The translations under genes and the position numbers were made by a program. The notes below the pieces were generated by a model. That model saw only the letters and a list, made by a program, of their open reading frames with translations, was not told the origin of the DNA and did not search any database. A stretch of DNA of 41,601 bases, taken from the NCBI GenBank assembly GCA_025963875.1, contig JAOPZY010000173.1:1-41601 (forward strand), read 5' to 3'. Source of the stretch: Actinomycetota bacterium. Lineage in GTDB: Bacteria > Actinomycetota > CADDZG01 > JAHWKV01 > JAOPZY01. Shown here one piece after another: positions 1-7,448 of the stretch; positions within the stretch are counted from its first letter, which is position 1, and every line of letters begins with the position of its first letter.

Positions 1-2610
1 ATGGACCAGTTGTTCCAGTGACTCGACAAGCTCCAGTTCCTTGACGTTCAGCTCGTCGGCGACCAGGCGGGCCAGGGCGGCCACGTCGGCGCGCTCGGCC
101 GCCGGCACCACGGCCAGGGCCTTCGGCAGCGGCTGGCGGGTCTTCACCTTGGCCTTCGCCCGGGCGGCCCGGCCGAGGGCGACGAGCTGGCGGGCCAGGC
201 GCATCCGTTCCAGGAGCCCCTGGTCGATCAGCCCCTCGTCGTAGGTGGGCCAGTTCTCGAGGTGCACGCTCTCGGCCCGGTGAAGGTTGGTGAAGATCTC
301 CTCGGCGATGAAGGGGGTGAACGGCGCCGTCAGCTTGGCGACCGTCACCAGGCACTCGTGCAGGGTGGCGTAGGCGGCGGCCTTGTCGCCGCCGTCACCG
401 GCGTCGCCGGATCGCCAGAAGCGCCGGCGGCTGCGCCGCACGTACCAGTTGGAGAGGTCGTCGACGAAGGCGTCCAGCCGGCGCCCGCCGGCCAGGGCGT
501 CGTAGTTCTCGAGGGCGTCGGTGACGTCGCGGATCGTGTCGTGCAGCTCGGCGATGATCCACTGGTCGAGCTCGGGGCGCTCGGGCACCGGTACGGCGGG
601 CATCGCAAGGTCGAAGCCGTCGAGGTTGGCGTAGGTCACGAAGAACGAGTACGTGTTCCACAGGGTGAGCAGGTAGCGGCGCAGGAACTCGTCGATCACC
701 GTCGGGCCGAGGCGGCGGTTGGCCCACGGCGACCCGCTCGTGAACAGGTACCAGCGGAGGGCGTCGGCCCCCTGGGACTCGAGCAGCGTCCACGGATCGA
801 TGATGTTCCCCAGGCTCTTGCTCATCTTCTTGCCTTCTTCGTCCACCATGAGCCCGAGGCACAGCACGTCCCGGTAGGAGTTCTGCCCGAAGACGAGCGT
901 GGAGATGGCCATGAGCGAGTAGAACCAGCCCCTGGTCTGGTCGAGACCTTCGCAGATGAAGTCGGCCGGGAACCGCTTTTTGAAGACCTCCTCGTTCTGG
1001 TGGGGGTAGCCCCACTGGGCAAAGGGCATCGATCCCGAGTCGTACCAGGCGTCGATGACCTCGTGGGTCCGCGTCGCCGTCGCACCGCAGGCGGGGCAGG
1101 GGAAGGTCACCTCGTCGACGAACGGGCGGTGCGGGTCGAGGTCCGAGAGATCCCGCCCGGCCAGCGCGGAGAGGTCGGCGCGGGAGCCGATGCAGGTCTC
1201 ATGCCCCTCGGGGCAACGCCAGATCGGCAGCGGCGTCCCCCAGTAGCGGTCGCGCGAGAGCGCCCAGTCGACATTGTTGGCCAGCCAGTCGCCGTACCGC
1301 CCGTGCTTGATGGACTCAGGGTGCCAGTTCGTCTTCTCGTTCTCCGCCAGCAGCTCCTCCCGCTTGGCCGTCGTCCGGGCGAACCAGGAGCTCTTCGCGT
1401 AGTAGATCAGCGGGGTGCCGCAGCGCCAGCAGTGCGGATAGTTGTGCTCGTAGGGCTCGACCTTGAAGAGCAGGCCGCGGGAGTCCAGGTCGGCGACCAC
1501 CGCCTCGTCGGCGTCCTTCACCCACATCCCTGCGAACGGTCCCGCCTCCGGCACGAAGTGGCCCGAGGGATCGACGAGGTTGACAAACGGCAGTCCGTGG
1601 CGCCGCCCCGCGTCCAGGTCCTCGGCGCCGAAGGCCGGGGCGATGTGCACGATGCCGGTGCCGTCCGTTGTCGTGACGTAGTCCTCGGCGATGACGAACC
1701 AGGCAGGCTTGTCGGGCTCAACGAAGCGGAACGGCGGTGTGTAGCGCTTCCCCACGAGCTGGTCGGCGCGCATCGTCTCGATGATCCGGGCGCCGGGCGC
1801 CAGCACCTTCTCGACGAGGTCCTCGGCGAGGATCACGGGCCGCTCGTGGCCCCAGGCGACGAGGGCATACGTCACGTCGGGATTGACGGCGGCCGCCAGG
1901 TTGGAGGGCAGCGTCCACGGCGTCGTCGTCCAGACCAGCAGGTCACCGGGTGCGTCCTCGAGTGGGAACCGCACGTAGACGCTCGGGTCGGTGACGGTGC
2001 GGTAGGACCCCGGGTAGTTGAGCTCGTGGTCGGAGAGCGCGGTCTCACAGCGTGGGCAGTACGGCACCGACTTGTAGTCCTGGAAGAGCAGGCCGGCTTC
2101 GTAGAGGGTCTTCAGGCTCCACCAGACGCTCTCGACGTACTCCGGCTTCATCGTCATGTAGGCGTCGTCCATATTGATCCAGAAGCCGATGCGCTCCGTG
2201 AGCCGTTCCCAGTCGGCGACGTAGCGCAGCACGGACTCCCGGCAGAGGGCGTTGAACCGCTCGATCCCGTACTCCTCGATCTGGGCCTTGCGGTGGAAGC
2301 CGAGCTCCTTTTCGATCTGCAGCTCGACCGGCAGGCCGTGGCAGTCCCAGCCCGCCTTGCGGTGGACGTAGCGGCCGCGCATCGCGTGGAATCTCGGGAA
2401 GATGTCCTTGAAGATCCGGGCCTCCACGTGGTGGACGCCCGGGCGGCCGTTGGCGGTGGGGGGGCCCTCGTAGAAGACCCACTCCTCGGCGCCCTCGTTG
2501 CGCGTAAGGCCGCGCGCGACGATGTCGTGCTCGGCCCAGTAGGCAAGGATCCGCCGCTCGAGTTCGGGGAAGCTCACCTGGGATGAGACAGGAGAAAAGG
2601 GAAGATCCAT
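1..2610 (-). CDS. ileS: Isoleucyl-tRNA synthetase (C-terminal part beyond window)
   Basis: Charges tRNA-Ile with isoleucine in the cytoplasm. The first 870 codons are present; the gene runs off the left edge. The HIGH-region motif GPPTANGRPGVHHVEAR is at residues 49-65 and KMSKS at 595-599. Between them lie the editing domain and Cys pairs (CPRC, CWRCG, CPACG). Past KMSKS comes the helical anticodon-binding domain (NYDALAGGRRLDAFVDDLSNW region). The HHVEAR form of the first motif resembles the eukaryote-like IleS2 class, which is typically insensitive to mupirocin; that class call is an inference. The start ATG at 2610 is 24 bp from the divergent DUF167 gene, so there is no room for a T-box leader. 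Confidence 0.96.
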   Translation of the reverse strand, partial: MDLPFSPVSSQVSFPELERRILAYWAEHDIVARGLTRNEGAEEWVFYEGPPTANGRPGVHHVEARIFKDIFPRFHAMRGRYVHRKAGWDCHGLPVELQIEKELGFHRKAQIEEYGIERFNALCRESVLRYVADWERLTERIGFWINMDDAYMTMKPEYVESVWWSLKTLYEAGLLFQDYKSVPYCPRCETALSDHELNYPGSYRTVTDPSVYVRFPLEDAPGDLLVWTTTPWTLPSNLAAAVNPDVTYALVAWGHERPVILAEDLVEKVLAPGARIIETMRADQLVGKRYTPPFRFVEPDKPAWFVIAEDYVTTTDGTGIVHIAPAFGAEDLDAGRRHGLPFVNLVDPSGHFVPEAGPFAGMWVKDADEAVVADLDSRGLLFKVEPYEHNYPHCWRCGTPLIYYAKSSWFARTTAKREELLAENEKTNWHPESIKHGRYGDWLANNVDWALSRDRYWGTPLPIWRCPEGHETCIGSRADLSALAGRDLSDLDPHRPFVDEVTFPCPACGATATRTHEVIDAWYDSGSMPFAQWGYPHQNEEVFKKRFPADFICEGLDQTRGWFYSLMAISTLVFGQNSYRDVLCLGLMVDEEGKKMSKSLGNIIDPWTLLESQGADALRWYLFTSGSPWANRRLGPTVIDEFLRRYLLTLWNTYSFFVTYANLDGFDLAMPAVPVPERPELDQWIIAELHDTIRDVTDALENYDALAGGRRLDAFVDDLSNWYVRRSRRRFWRSGDAGDGGDKAAAYATLHECLVTVAKLTAPFTPFIAEEIFTNLHRAESVHLENWPTYDEGLIDQGLLERMRLARQLVALGRAARAKAKVKTRQPLPKALAVVPAAERADVAALARLVADELNVKELELVESLEQLVH

Positions 2611-2619
2611 GTGCGCAAC

Positions 2620-2626
2620 TACTCTA
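2620..2626. promoter_or_regulatory. Overlapping divergent -10 boxes (ileS and DUF167 gene)
   Basis: The 24-bp gap holds TACTCT on the plus strand (2620-2625, 9 bases before ATG 2635) and TAGAGT on the minus strand (2621-2626, 10 bases before the ileS ATG at 2610). Both fit TANNNT. The hexamers lie back to back, which would make one symmetric bidirectional promoter with very short or no leaders. Inference from motif and spacing only. Confidence 0.45.
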
Positions 2627-2634
2627 CAGGCGGT

Positions 2635-2964
2635 ATGAGCCCGGATCTGAGCGCGGCAGTGCGGGAGGTCCCCGGCGGCGTCGAGCTTTCGGTCTTCTGC
2701 CAGCCGAAGGCCGCCCGATCCGCCCTGATCGGCATGCACGGCGGCGCCTTGAAGGCGAAGGTGAAGGCACCGCCGGTCGAAGGGAAGGCGAACCAGGCGC
2801 TGCTCGACCTCCTGGCCGGGGCGCTCGGCGTGCCCCGGGGCCGGCTGACGCTGGTGTCGGGGGAGCAGAGCCGCAACAAGCGGGTCCGCGTGGAGGGCGT
2901 TGACGCAACCACCGCCCTTGGGGCCATAATGGCGGCCCTCGCACCCCTCTCGGCAGACAGGTAG
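2635..2964 (+). CDS. DUF167 / UPF0235 (YggU-like) protein
   Basis: Small 109-residue protein of the DUF167 family, whose function is not settled. Family features are visible: a beta-strand start (VELSVFCQPKAARSALIG), then KVKAPPVEGKANQALLDLLAGALGV and the LVSGEQSRNKRVRVEG segment, which is the conserved G-x-x-S-R-x-K region. A GTG at 2611 would add 8 residues, but ATG 2635 gives the normal family N-terminus and sits 9 bases after a -10-like box. It is transcribed divergently from ileS; a DUF167 gene beside ileS/lspA is common in bacteria. Confidence 0.85.
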   Translation: MSPDLSAAVREVPGGVELSVFCQPKAARSALIGMHGGALKAKVKAPPVEGKANQALLDLLAGALGVPRGRLTLVSGEQSRNKRVRVEGVDATTALGAIMAALAPLSADR

Positions 2965-3005
2965 GAACGCCCGGTGGGGAGGACCAAAAATCTCACCCGA
3001 TGATC

Positions 3006-3034
3006 TTGACGGAAATGGGGGTTAGTGGTAAGGT
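3006..3034 (+). promoter_or_regulatory. Sigma70-like promoter of the DksA-like gene
   Basis: TTGACG (3006-3011), a 17-base spacer and TAAGGT (3029-3034). This predicts a leader of about 75 bases before the ATG at 3115, which has a GGGAA ribosome site just upstream. Confidence 0.6.
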
Positions 3035-3114
3035 TCGCCGAATTTTACGCCCTGAACCCGGCGCAGACCACCCCCATCCAACCCCACTGCTCGTACTTTC
3101 GAATCGGGAACGAC

Positions 3115-3855
3115 ATGCCAAGCAAGGCGTCGGGAAGTCCCAAAGGCAAGGCGACCACGCCGGCTCGCCCCGCCGTCACCAAGTCCAAGGCGAAGGCGTC
3201 CGCTGCAAAAGCGAAGGCGTCCGGCAAGTCTGCGCCTCCGGTTGCGCCCGCGGCTCCGGCTGCGGCTGCGGCTCCGGCTTCGGCGAAGGGGAAGGCCGGG
3301 CCGAAGGCGGCGGTGAAGGCCAAGAAGGCCCCCGCCAAGGCTGCGGCGACGCCCACCCCGGCCAAGCCGGCGGCCAAGGCCACGGCCCCGGCCAAGGCTG
3401 CTCTCACGCGGCGCCCGGCCGCGGCCGCGGCGGCGGCCAAGACGCCACCGGCCAAGGACGCCGTCAAAGTGGTCAAGAAGGGGAACTACGACAAGGACTC
3501 CCTCGGCACGATCCGCAAGCGCCTCATGGAGCAGCGCGAGGAACTCCAGAACCAGCTCACGGCCATCGAGGAATCGGCCACCGGCCTGTCCCAGTCCGAG
3601 ATGTCGGGCGAGGTCAGCTATGACGAGGACTTCGCCGACGCCGGCTCGTTCACCTTCGAGCGCGAAAAGGAGTTCTCCATCGCCAACAACGTCACCGATC
3701 TGCGCTCCAAGACCGACCGCGCCCTCCACAGGATCGAGGAGGGCAGCTACGGGACCTGCGAGTCCTGCGGCCAGCCCATCGAGTCGGCCCGGCTCAAGGC
3801 CCTGCCGCACGTGACGCTCTGCCTGAAGTGCAAGAAAGCCGAGGAGCGCCGGTAG
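3115..3855 (+). CDS. TraR/DksA-family zinc-finger regulator with Ala/Lys-rich tail
   Basis: 246 residues. Residues 1 to about 120 are a low-complexity Ala/Lys/Pro tail (repeats of AKA, KAKASGK, PAKAAA) like a histone H1 tail and probably disordered. From about residue 123 (NYDKDSLGTIRKRLMEQREEL) comes the DksA/TraR coiled coil, an acidic tip (SYDEDFADAG) and a four-Cys zinc finger, C-x2-C-x17-C-x2-C (CESC ... CLKC). DksA-family proteins bind RNA polymerase through the secondary channel. The tail may bind DNA or RNA (inference). An in-frame ATG further upstream exists, but ATG 3115 has the ribosome site and follows the promoter at 3006. The 3' end overlaps lspA by 28 bases. Confidence 0.85.
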   Translation: MPSKASGSPKGKATTPARPAVTKSKAKASAAKAKASGKSAPPVAPAAPAAAAAPASAKGKAGPKAAVKAKKAPAKAAATPTPAKPAAKATAPAKAALTRRPAAAAAAAKTPPAKDAVKVVKKGNYDKDSLGTIRKRLMEQREELQNQLTAIEESATGLSQSEMSGEVSYDEDFADAGSFTFEREKEFSIANNVTDLRSKTDRALHRIEEGSYGTCESCGQPIESARLKALPHVTLCLKCKKAEERR

Positions 3856-4334
3856 GCGCTCCGGATCGAGCCAGGTCCCGGACCATCCTGGTAGCCACGG
3901 CGGCAGCGACCGTCCTCGTCGATCAGGTGTCCAAGGTGCTCGCCGCCAACCTCCTCGCCGACGGCCGCCCCCACCTGCCGGTGGGCGGTTTCTGGGACCT
4001 CGAGCTCACCCGCAACCCGGGCGGCGCCTTCGGGATCCTCCCGCAATCGACGCTGCTGTTCTTTCTGGCGACCCTCCTCATCGTTGGCGGCGTACTCGTC
4101 TGGGGCCTGCGGTCCGGCCAGGCACCGCTCCCGCTCGGGTTGATCGCGGGCGGGGGCCTCGGCAACCTGATCGACCGGGTGGCCCGGGCCCCTGGTGGCC
4201 TACAGGGCCGGGTCGTCGATTTCATCCACTTCCACTTCTGGCCGACGTTCAACCTCGCCGACAGCGCCATCGTGATCGGGGTGGCGTTGCTGATCCTGCA
4301 CGAGGTGCGGCCGCATCCGTCGGAAACCTCATGA
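3828..4334 (+). CDS. lspA: Lipoprotein signal peptidase (signal peptidase II)
   Basis: Membrane aspartyl protease that cuts signal peptides from prolipoproteins. 168 residues with four hydrophobic segments. Family motifs: VDQVSKVL, LTRNPGGAFG, GGGLGNLIDR (first catalytic Asp) and VVDF followed by FNLADSAI (second catalytic Asp). No ATG lies near the 5' end; the only reasonable start is GTG 3828, inside the end of the DksA-like gene, which implies translational coupling. It overlaps rluD by 4 bases (ATGA). A plausible substrate is encoded at 13630. Confidence 0.93.
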   Translation: MQESRGAPVGAPDRARSRTILVATAAATVLVDQVSKVLAANLLADGRPHLPVGGFWDLELTRNPGGAFGILPQSTLLFFLATLLIVGGVLVWGLRSGQAPLPLGLIAGGGLGNLIDRVARAPGGLQGRVVDFIHFHFWPTFNLADSAIVIGVALLILHEVRPHPSETS

Positions 4335-5254
4335 CTCCCCCCGAGTCCTTCGAGGTCGGCGAGGACGGCGCCGGCAAGCGCCTCGACGCATGGATCGCCG
4401 CGGCGGCCGGCCTGTCCCGCGGGGAGGCCCAGAGCCTGATCGAGCGGGGCCTCGTCACGCTCGACGGCGCTCCGGCCCCCAAGTCGCGCAAACTGGCCGC
4501 CGGGGAGACGGTGCAGCTCCAGCGGGACGCCGCCGACCAGGCCGAGGACACCTCCGCCCCCTTCGCCGTCGCCTACGAGGACGAGCACCTGGCCGTCATC
4601 GTCAAGCCGCCCGGCGTGGTGGTGCACCCGGCCCCCGGCAACCGTTCCGGGACGTTGGTCGAGGCCCTCGGCGTCCGGATGCCGCTGGCTCCCGCTGCGG
4701 GGGCCGGGCGCGCCGGTATCGTCCACCGCCTCGACAAGGACACCTCCGGGCTGATAGTCGTCGCCAAGACGGATCAGGCGTACGAGGGCCTCGTGGCCGC
4801 CATGGGCGGGCGGGAGGTCTCCCGGACCTACCTCGCCCTCGTGGCAGGGACCTTCGCCCTCCCGGCGGGCCGCATCGAGGCGCCGATGGGCCGCTCCCCC
4901 CGTGAGCGCACGAGGATGGGGGTGGTGTCCGGGGGCCGGGAGGCCGTGACCGAGTTCAAGGTGCTGGAGTCCTTCGGCTCCTCGACCCTGATCGAGGTCC
5001 ACCTGGGGACGGGCCGGACGCACCAGATCCGGGTCCACCTCGCCCACATCCGCCACCCGGTGGTGGGCGACGCCGTCTACGGCAAGTCCGCCAACGCCCT
5101 GGCCCGCCAACTCGGCCTCGAGCGCCCCTTCCTGCACTCGCACCGCCTTCAGTTCGTGCACCCGGTGACGGGGGTCGCCATCGACATCGTCGACCCGCTA
5201 CCGCCCGACCTGGCGGCTGTCCTCGAGGCACTCCAGGCTGCTGACCGACCTTAG
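4331..5254 (+). CDS. rluD: RluD-family pseudouridine synthase
   Basis: Converts uridines to pseudouridine in RNA, for RluD itself in helix 69 of 23S rRNA. 307 residues: an S4 RNA-binding domain at about 15-75 (KRLDAWIAAAAGLSRGEAQ) and the catalytic domain with HRLDKDTSGL at 132-141, whose catalytic Asp is D135. The later GRTHQIRVHL and VVGDAVYG motifs are typical. Start ATG overlaps the lspA stop (ATGA). The lspA-rluD pair is conserved in actinobacteria. Exact rRNA target is inferred from family only. Confidence 0.93.
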   Translation: MTPPESFEVGEDGAGKRLDAWIAAAAGLSRGEAQSLIERGLVTLDGAPAPKSRKLAAGETVQLQRDAADQAEDTSAPFAVAYEDEHLAVIVKPPGVVVHPAPGNRSGTLVEALGVRMPLAPAAGAGRAGIVHRLDKDTSGLIVVAKTDQAYEGLVAAMGGREVSRTYLALVAGTFALPAGRIEAPMGRSPRERTRMGVVSGGREAVTEFKVLESFGSSTLIEVHLGTGRTHQIRVHLAHIRHPVVGDAVYGKSANALARQLGLERPFLHSHRLQFVHPVTGVAIDIVDPLPPDLAAVLEALQAADRP

Positions 5255-5260
5255 GAGCCC

Positions 5261-5280
5261 ATCGCGCAAATACGCGCGAT
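5261..5280. repeat. Hairpin at the head of module copy 1
   Basis: Arms ATCGCGC and GCGCGAT with a 6-base loop (AAATAC), 6 bases after the rluD stop. The same hairpin with one loop change occurs at 7376-7395. There is no following T-run, so it is not a classic intrinsic terminator. Confidence 0.75.
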
Positions 5281-5333
5281 AGACGCCTAACTTCACAAGC
5301 CCCCACATTTCTGTACGCTCTTTCACGTGTTTA

Positions 5334-5381
5334 TTGACAAATGTCCTGTCTCTACTCTACATTGAGGTCGAGCAGCGTAGA
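5334..5381 (+). promoter_or_regulatory. Promoter and operator-like dyad of module copy 1
   Basis: TTGACA (5334-5339), 18-base spacer, TACATT (5358-5363). A dyad TCTAC-N16-GTAGA spans 5356-5381 and covers the -10 box. Copy 2 keeps the same dyad with the same 16-base gap (7470-7495), although much of the gap sequence differs. This is the expected shape of a repressor site. Confidence 0.55.
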
Positions 5382-5421
5382 TAAGTGCTGTGATGAGCTA
5401 ATGTGGATGGAGGAGGGCAGA

Positions 5422-5970
5422 ATGAAAGGGAGATGGATAGGGAGCTTCATCGGTATCCTGGCGGTCGTTGCCGTTAGTTTCGTGTGGTCGCCGCCGGTTG
5501 GTGCCACCGGCTTGTCATCGAAGGCCGTCCCTATGTCAGGAGGGCCGAACTGCGGGAAGCGCGCCAAGGTCTATGACAAGATCTGGTCGGTCAAGGCTCA
5601 CGACCATCGGGTAGTGTTCCTCCGCTGCGGCGAATTTCCCAATGGCCCCAGCGAGGGCTGGGGGTGGCGGCACATCATGGCAAAGCAGCACCCGGCCCAA
5701 CTCGGCTGGGACCGGGACTACTTTATGTGGGCGATGCAGCAGACGGTACAGGGGGCCGACCCCAAGTATCAGCCAAACAACGCGACCTTTCTTTACTCCG
5801 CTCCTATCTTCACGATTCGATTTGATAATGCGGCTGGGTCGTATTTCAGGGACGAATACACCTTCAAAGTGGTTGTCATCCGCAGGAATGGCGATGTAAT
5901 AACGGCGTACGGCGAATATCTCAGGACCACCAATTGTCACACGATTGAGCGATGCAAGGAGTACCCATGA
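5422..5970 (+). CDS. Secreted toxin-like protein A (possible BECR-fold ribonuclease)
   Basis: 182 residues; no firm family match. ATG 5422 follows a strong GAGGAGGG ribosome site. Residues 1-28 form a Sec signal peptide with likely cleavage at VGA/TG. The mature part has four Cys (44, 69, 172, 178), enough for two disulfides. It carries GWGWRHIMAKQHP at 79-91 and FKVVVIRRNGDVITAY at 148-163. A W-x-H-I-x3-[KQ]-H-P motif followed by a late K-V-V-V ... ITAY strand pair is seen in barnase/EndoU/colicin D/RelE-like (BECR) nuclease toxins; this link is my inference from pattern. The stop overlaps gene B by 4 bases. A secreted nuclease coupled to a cytoplasmic inhibitor is the barnase/barstar arrangement. 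Confidence 0.7.
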   Translation: MKGRWIGSFIGILAVVAVSFVWSPPVGATGLSSKAVPMSGGPNCGKRAKVYDKIWSVKAHDHRVVFLRCGEFPNGPSEGWGWRHIMAKQHPAQLGWDRDYFMWAMQQTVQGADPKYQPNNATFLYSAPIFTIRFDNAAGSYFRDEYTFKVVVIRRNGDVITAYGEYLRTTNCHTIERCKEYP

Positions 5971-6365
5971 AGTCCGGACGAGGGCCGGGTGTCTTCCCTG
6001 TCAGTCTCCCAGAGCAACTGACCCAGATCCTGATGTCCAGGTATGTCGATATGGACGGCAACCCCGCCGACCCGTTCATCGACGAGGACTGGAGCCTGCA
6101 GACGTGCCAGTTCGTCAACGGGGACCCCAGCCGGCTTGAAGTCATCTTCACCGGGATCCTCGGCGGGAGGCTTCGTCTGACGCTGTCGGCGAAAAAGCTT
6201 GGCCAGGGCTGGTTCGAGCCCGGCGTAATCGGGGGAGACGGCGATCCGGCCCTCACCCCGATTGCCAAAAAGCTGAGTACCCTCGTAAAAGAGACAGTCG
6301 AACCCAACCAGCCGGATGTTTCCCTCGACATGGATCTCATCAGGATGAGGCCGTCGAGGATCTGA
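5967..6365 (+). CDS. Protein B, candidate immunity partner of A (copy 1)
   Basis: 132 residues, no signal peptide or membrane segment, so cytoplasmic. Start ATG 5967 overlaps the stop of A (ATGA) and has AAGGAG (5957-5962) just upstream. An in-frame ATG at 5952 precedes the ribosome site and is less likely. Not recognised as a known family. Most conserved part: LEVIFTGILGGRLRLT and SAKKLGQGWFE. About 80% identical to the copy at 7921-8334 (about 26 differences in about 130 aligned residues, no gap, counted by eye). Immunity function is inferred from operon layout and from its survival beside a broken A. Confidence 0.75.
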   Translation: MKSGRGPGVFPVSLPEQLTQILMSRYVDMDGNPADPFIDEDWSLQTCQFVNGDPSRLEVIFTGILGGRLRLTLSAKKLGQGWFEPGVIGGDGDPALTPIAKKLSTLVKETVEPNQPDVSLDMDLIRMRPSRI

Positions 6366-6397
6366 GGACGTTGAGCCCGTGTCAAATGGCGGAGTCC

Positions 6398-6641
6398 ATG
6401 TCGGATGTGACGGCTGACTTTGTGCACCTTCTCCTCGAGGCCGGTTGGCCCATGGGAAAGGACGAGTACATCCGAATCGCCGAGCCCGACGTCTCGAGTC
6501 TCGTGAGATGTTACGGCTCTCGCAGAACCTTCCTATCGTCACGCAATGGCACACGCGGTTGTTCCGGCCAACATCATGGAGTGGTGGCACACGAAAGACT
6601 CCTCGGTGGTCGTCAGCGCCGAGGAAGAGACCTCCAGCTGA
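6398..6641 (+). pseudogene. Frameshifted remnant, unknown family
   Basis: Starts well (GGAG then ATG 6398: MSDVTADFVHLLLEAGWPMGKDEYIRIAEPDVSSLV, split here as two natural stretches), then loses sense near 6505. A protein-like reading continues one frame over (VTALAEPSYRHAMAHAVVPA, then NIMEWWHTKDSSVVVSAEEE) to a TGA at 6639. A further sensible stretch in the third frame (ADNLSAFEAATL, about 6638-6675) suggests more shifts. Either a decayed gene or base-calling errors. No family recognised. Confidence 0.4.
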
Positions 6642-6695
6642 CAACCTCTCAGCCTTCGAAGCCGCGACGCTGCGCTCACCAAGTACAGCAGGTCC

Positions 6696-7283
6696 ATGAG
6701 CACGGATGAGGGAGGCGCGACTACTCCGAGCAAGTCTGGTGTTCCGCTTATCCGTGCCACACCCGCTCCGTGGGCCCCTCCGACGGTGGAGTTGGTTTTC
6801 GACGGAACCACTCCGGTCACGATGACGGGCTCCCTCTACACCTCGAATTGGGTGACAGCACGAGGCAACTGGACAATATCCCCTGGGGTCCCAGTCGAGT
6901 GGCCGGCGCCCTGCGCGGTCCACGCATCAGCAGGGGCTACGTTGGTCCTTGGTACCACCACACCACCCAAACTCGTCCTCTGGAAGGTCTATAGCGACGT
7001 GGACCCACAGAGCGGCGAGCCTACCTCCGACCCTAGCGCGACGTACCAATGCAACCGATTTTCGGAACCTCGGTGCGCGTTTTCAATAACGGCCGACGAG
7101 ACGGCGGTCGGCGGTTTGCCTTCAGAAATCGTGACGGCCCCCTACATCACGGTGTTCTGCATCTGGTTCTTGCCGCCAGACCAGCAAGGACAGGGGCCAT
7201 CACCCGATTCCTATGCCTCAGCCAGTTGGCTCTTTCGGACCAGCCTGAGTGTCAAGGGCCAGCGATCGGAGCCCGAGCCGTGA
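6696..7283 (+). CDS. Unknown protein between the two modules
   Basis: 195 residues, ATG 6696 with a weak AGCAGG site. The sequence is coherent and rich in Thr, Pro and Trp (PWAPPTVELVFDG, GNWTISPGVPVEWPAPC, ITVFCIWFLPPDQQGQG), suggesting a beta-sandwich. Four Cys are present. There is no signal peptide at this start; the true N-terminus may be lost in the frameshifted stretch upstream, which ends in the same frame. No family recognised and no counterpart in the second module copy. Confidence 0.55.
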   Translation: MSTDEGGATTPSKSGVPLIRATPAPWAPPTVELVFDGTTPVTMTGSLYTSNWVTARGNWTISPGVPVEWPAPCAVHASAGATLVLGTTTPPKLVLWKVYSDVDPQSGEPTSDPSATYQCNRFSEPRCAFSITADETAVGGLPSEIVTAPYITVFCIWFLPPDQQGQGPSPDSYASASWLFRTSLSVKGQRSEPEP

Positions 7284-7375
7284 AAGACGTGACGGTCCTT
7301 CCTTAAGACACCGAGCCCTCGCTTCGTCCTCACAGGAACTCCGTCCACCGCTCAGCCGACCGATGTTGGGAAGCT
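7284..7375. other. Intergenic stretch before module copy 2
   Basis: About 90 bases between the unknown protein and the second hairpin. I see no gene, terminator with a T-run, or terminal inverted repeat marking an insertion sequence edge. Confidence 0.4.
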
Positions 7376-7395
7376 ATCGCGCACATACGCGCGAT
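7376..7395. repeat. Hairpin at the head of module copy 2
   Basis: Same 7-bp arms ATCGCGC/GCGCGAT as at 5261-5280; loop ACATAC instead of AAATAC. Confidence 0.75.
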
Positions 7396-7448
7396 AGACA
7401 CCCAACTTCGCGCTTCGCATCCTATCGATGCTCCTCGGCACGCACCTA

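Larger units (their letters stand above)
5261..6365 (+). repeat. A-B module, copy 1 (intact) of a diverged direct duplication
   Basis: Unit order: hairpin (5261-5280), TTGACA promoter with dyad, gene A (5422-5970), gene B (5967-6365). The same order recurs at 7376-8334. The hairpin end to TTGACA distance is 53 bases in both copies, so the upstream parts align without a gap. The unit is lower in GC than the flanking genes. Confidence 0.85.

Noticed and set aside
262-2586. 774-codon open frame on the plus strand
   Set aside because: Antisense shadow of ileS caused by high GC; no family motifs, while the minus strand shows complete IleS motifs.
2611-2634. T-box leader for ileS
   Set aside because: Actinobacterial ileS genes often have one, but only 24 bases separate the start from the divergent gene.
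5422-6365. Type II toxin-antitoxin pair
   Set aside because: Protein A has a clear Sec signal peptide, so it acts outside the cell; type II toxins are cytoplasmic and the antitoxin usually comes first.
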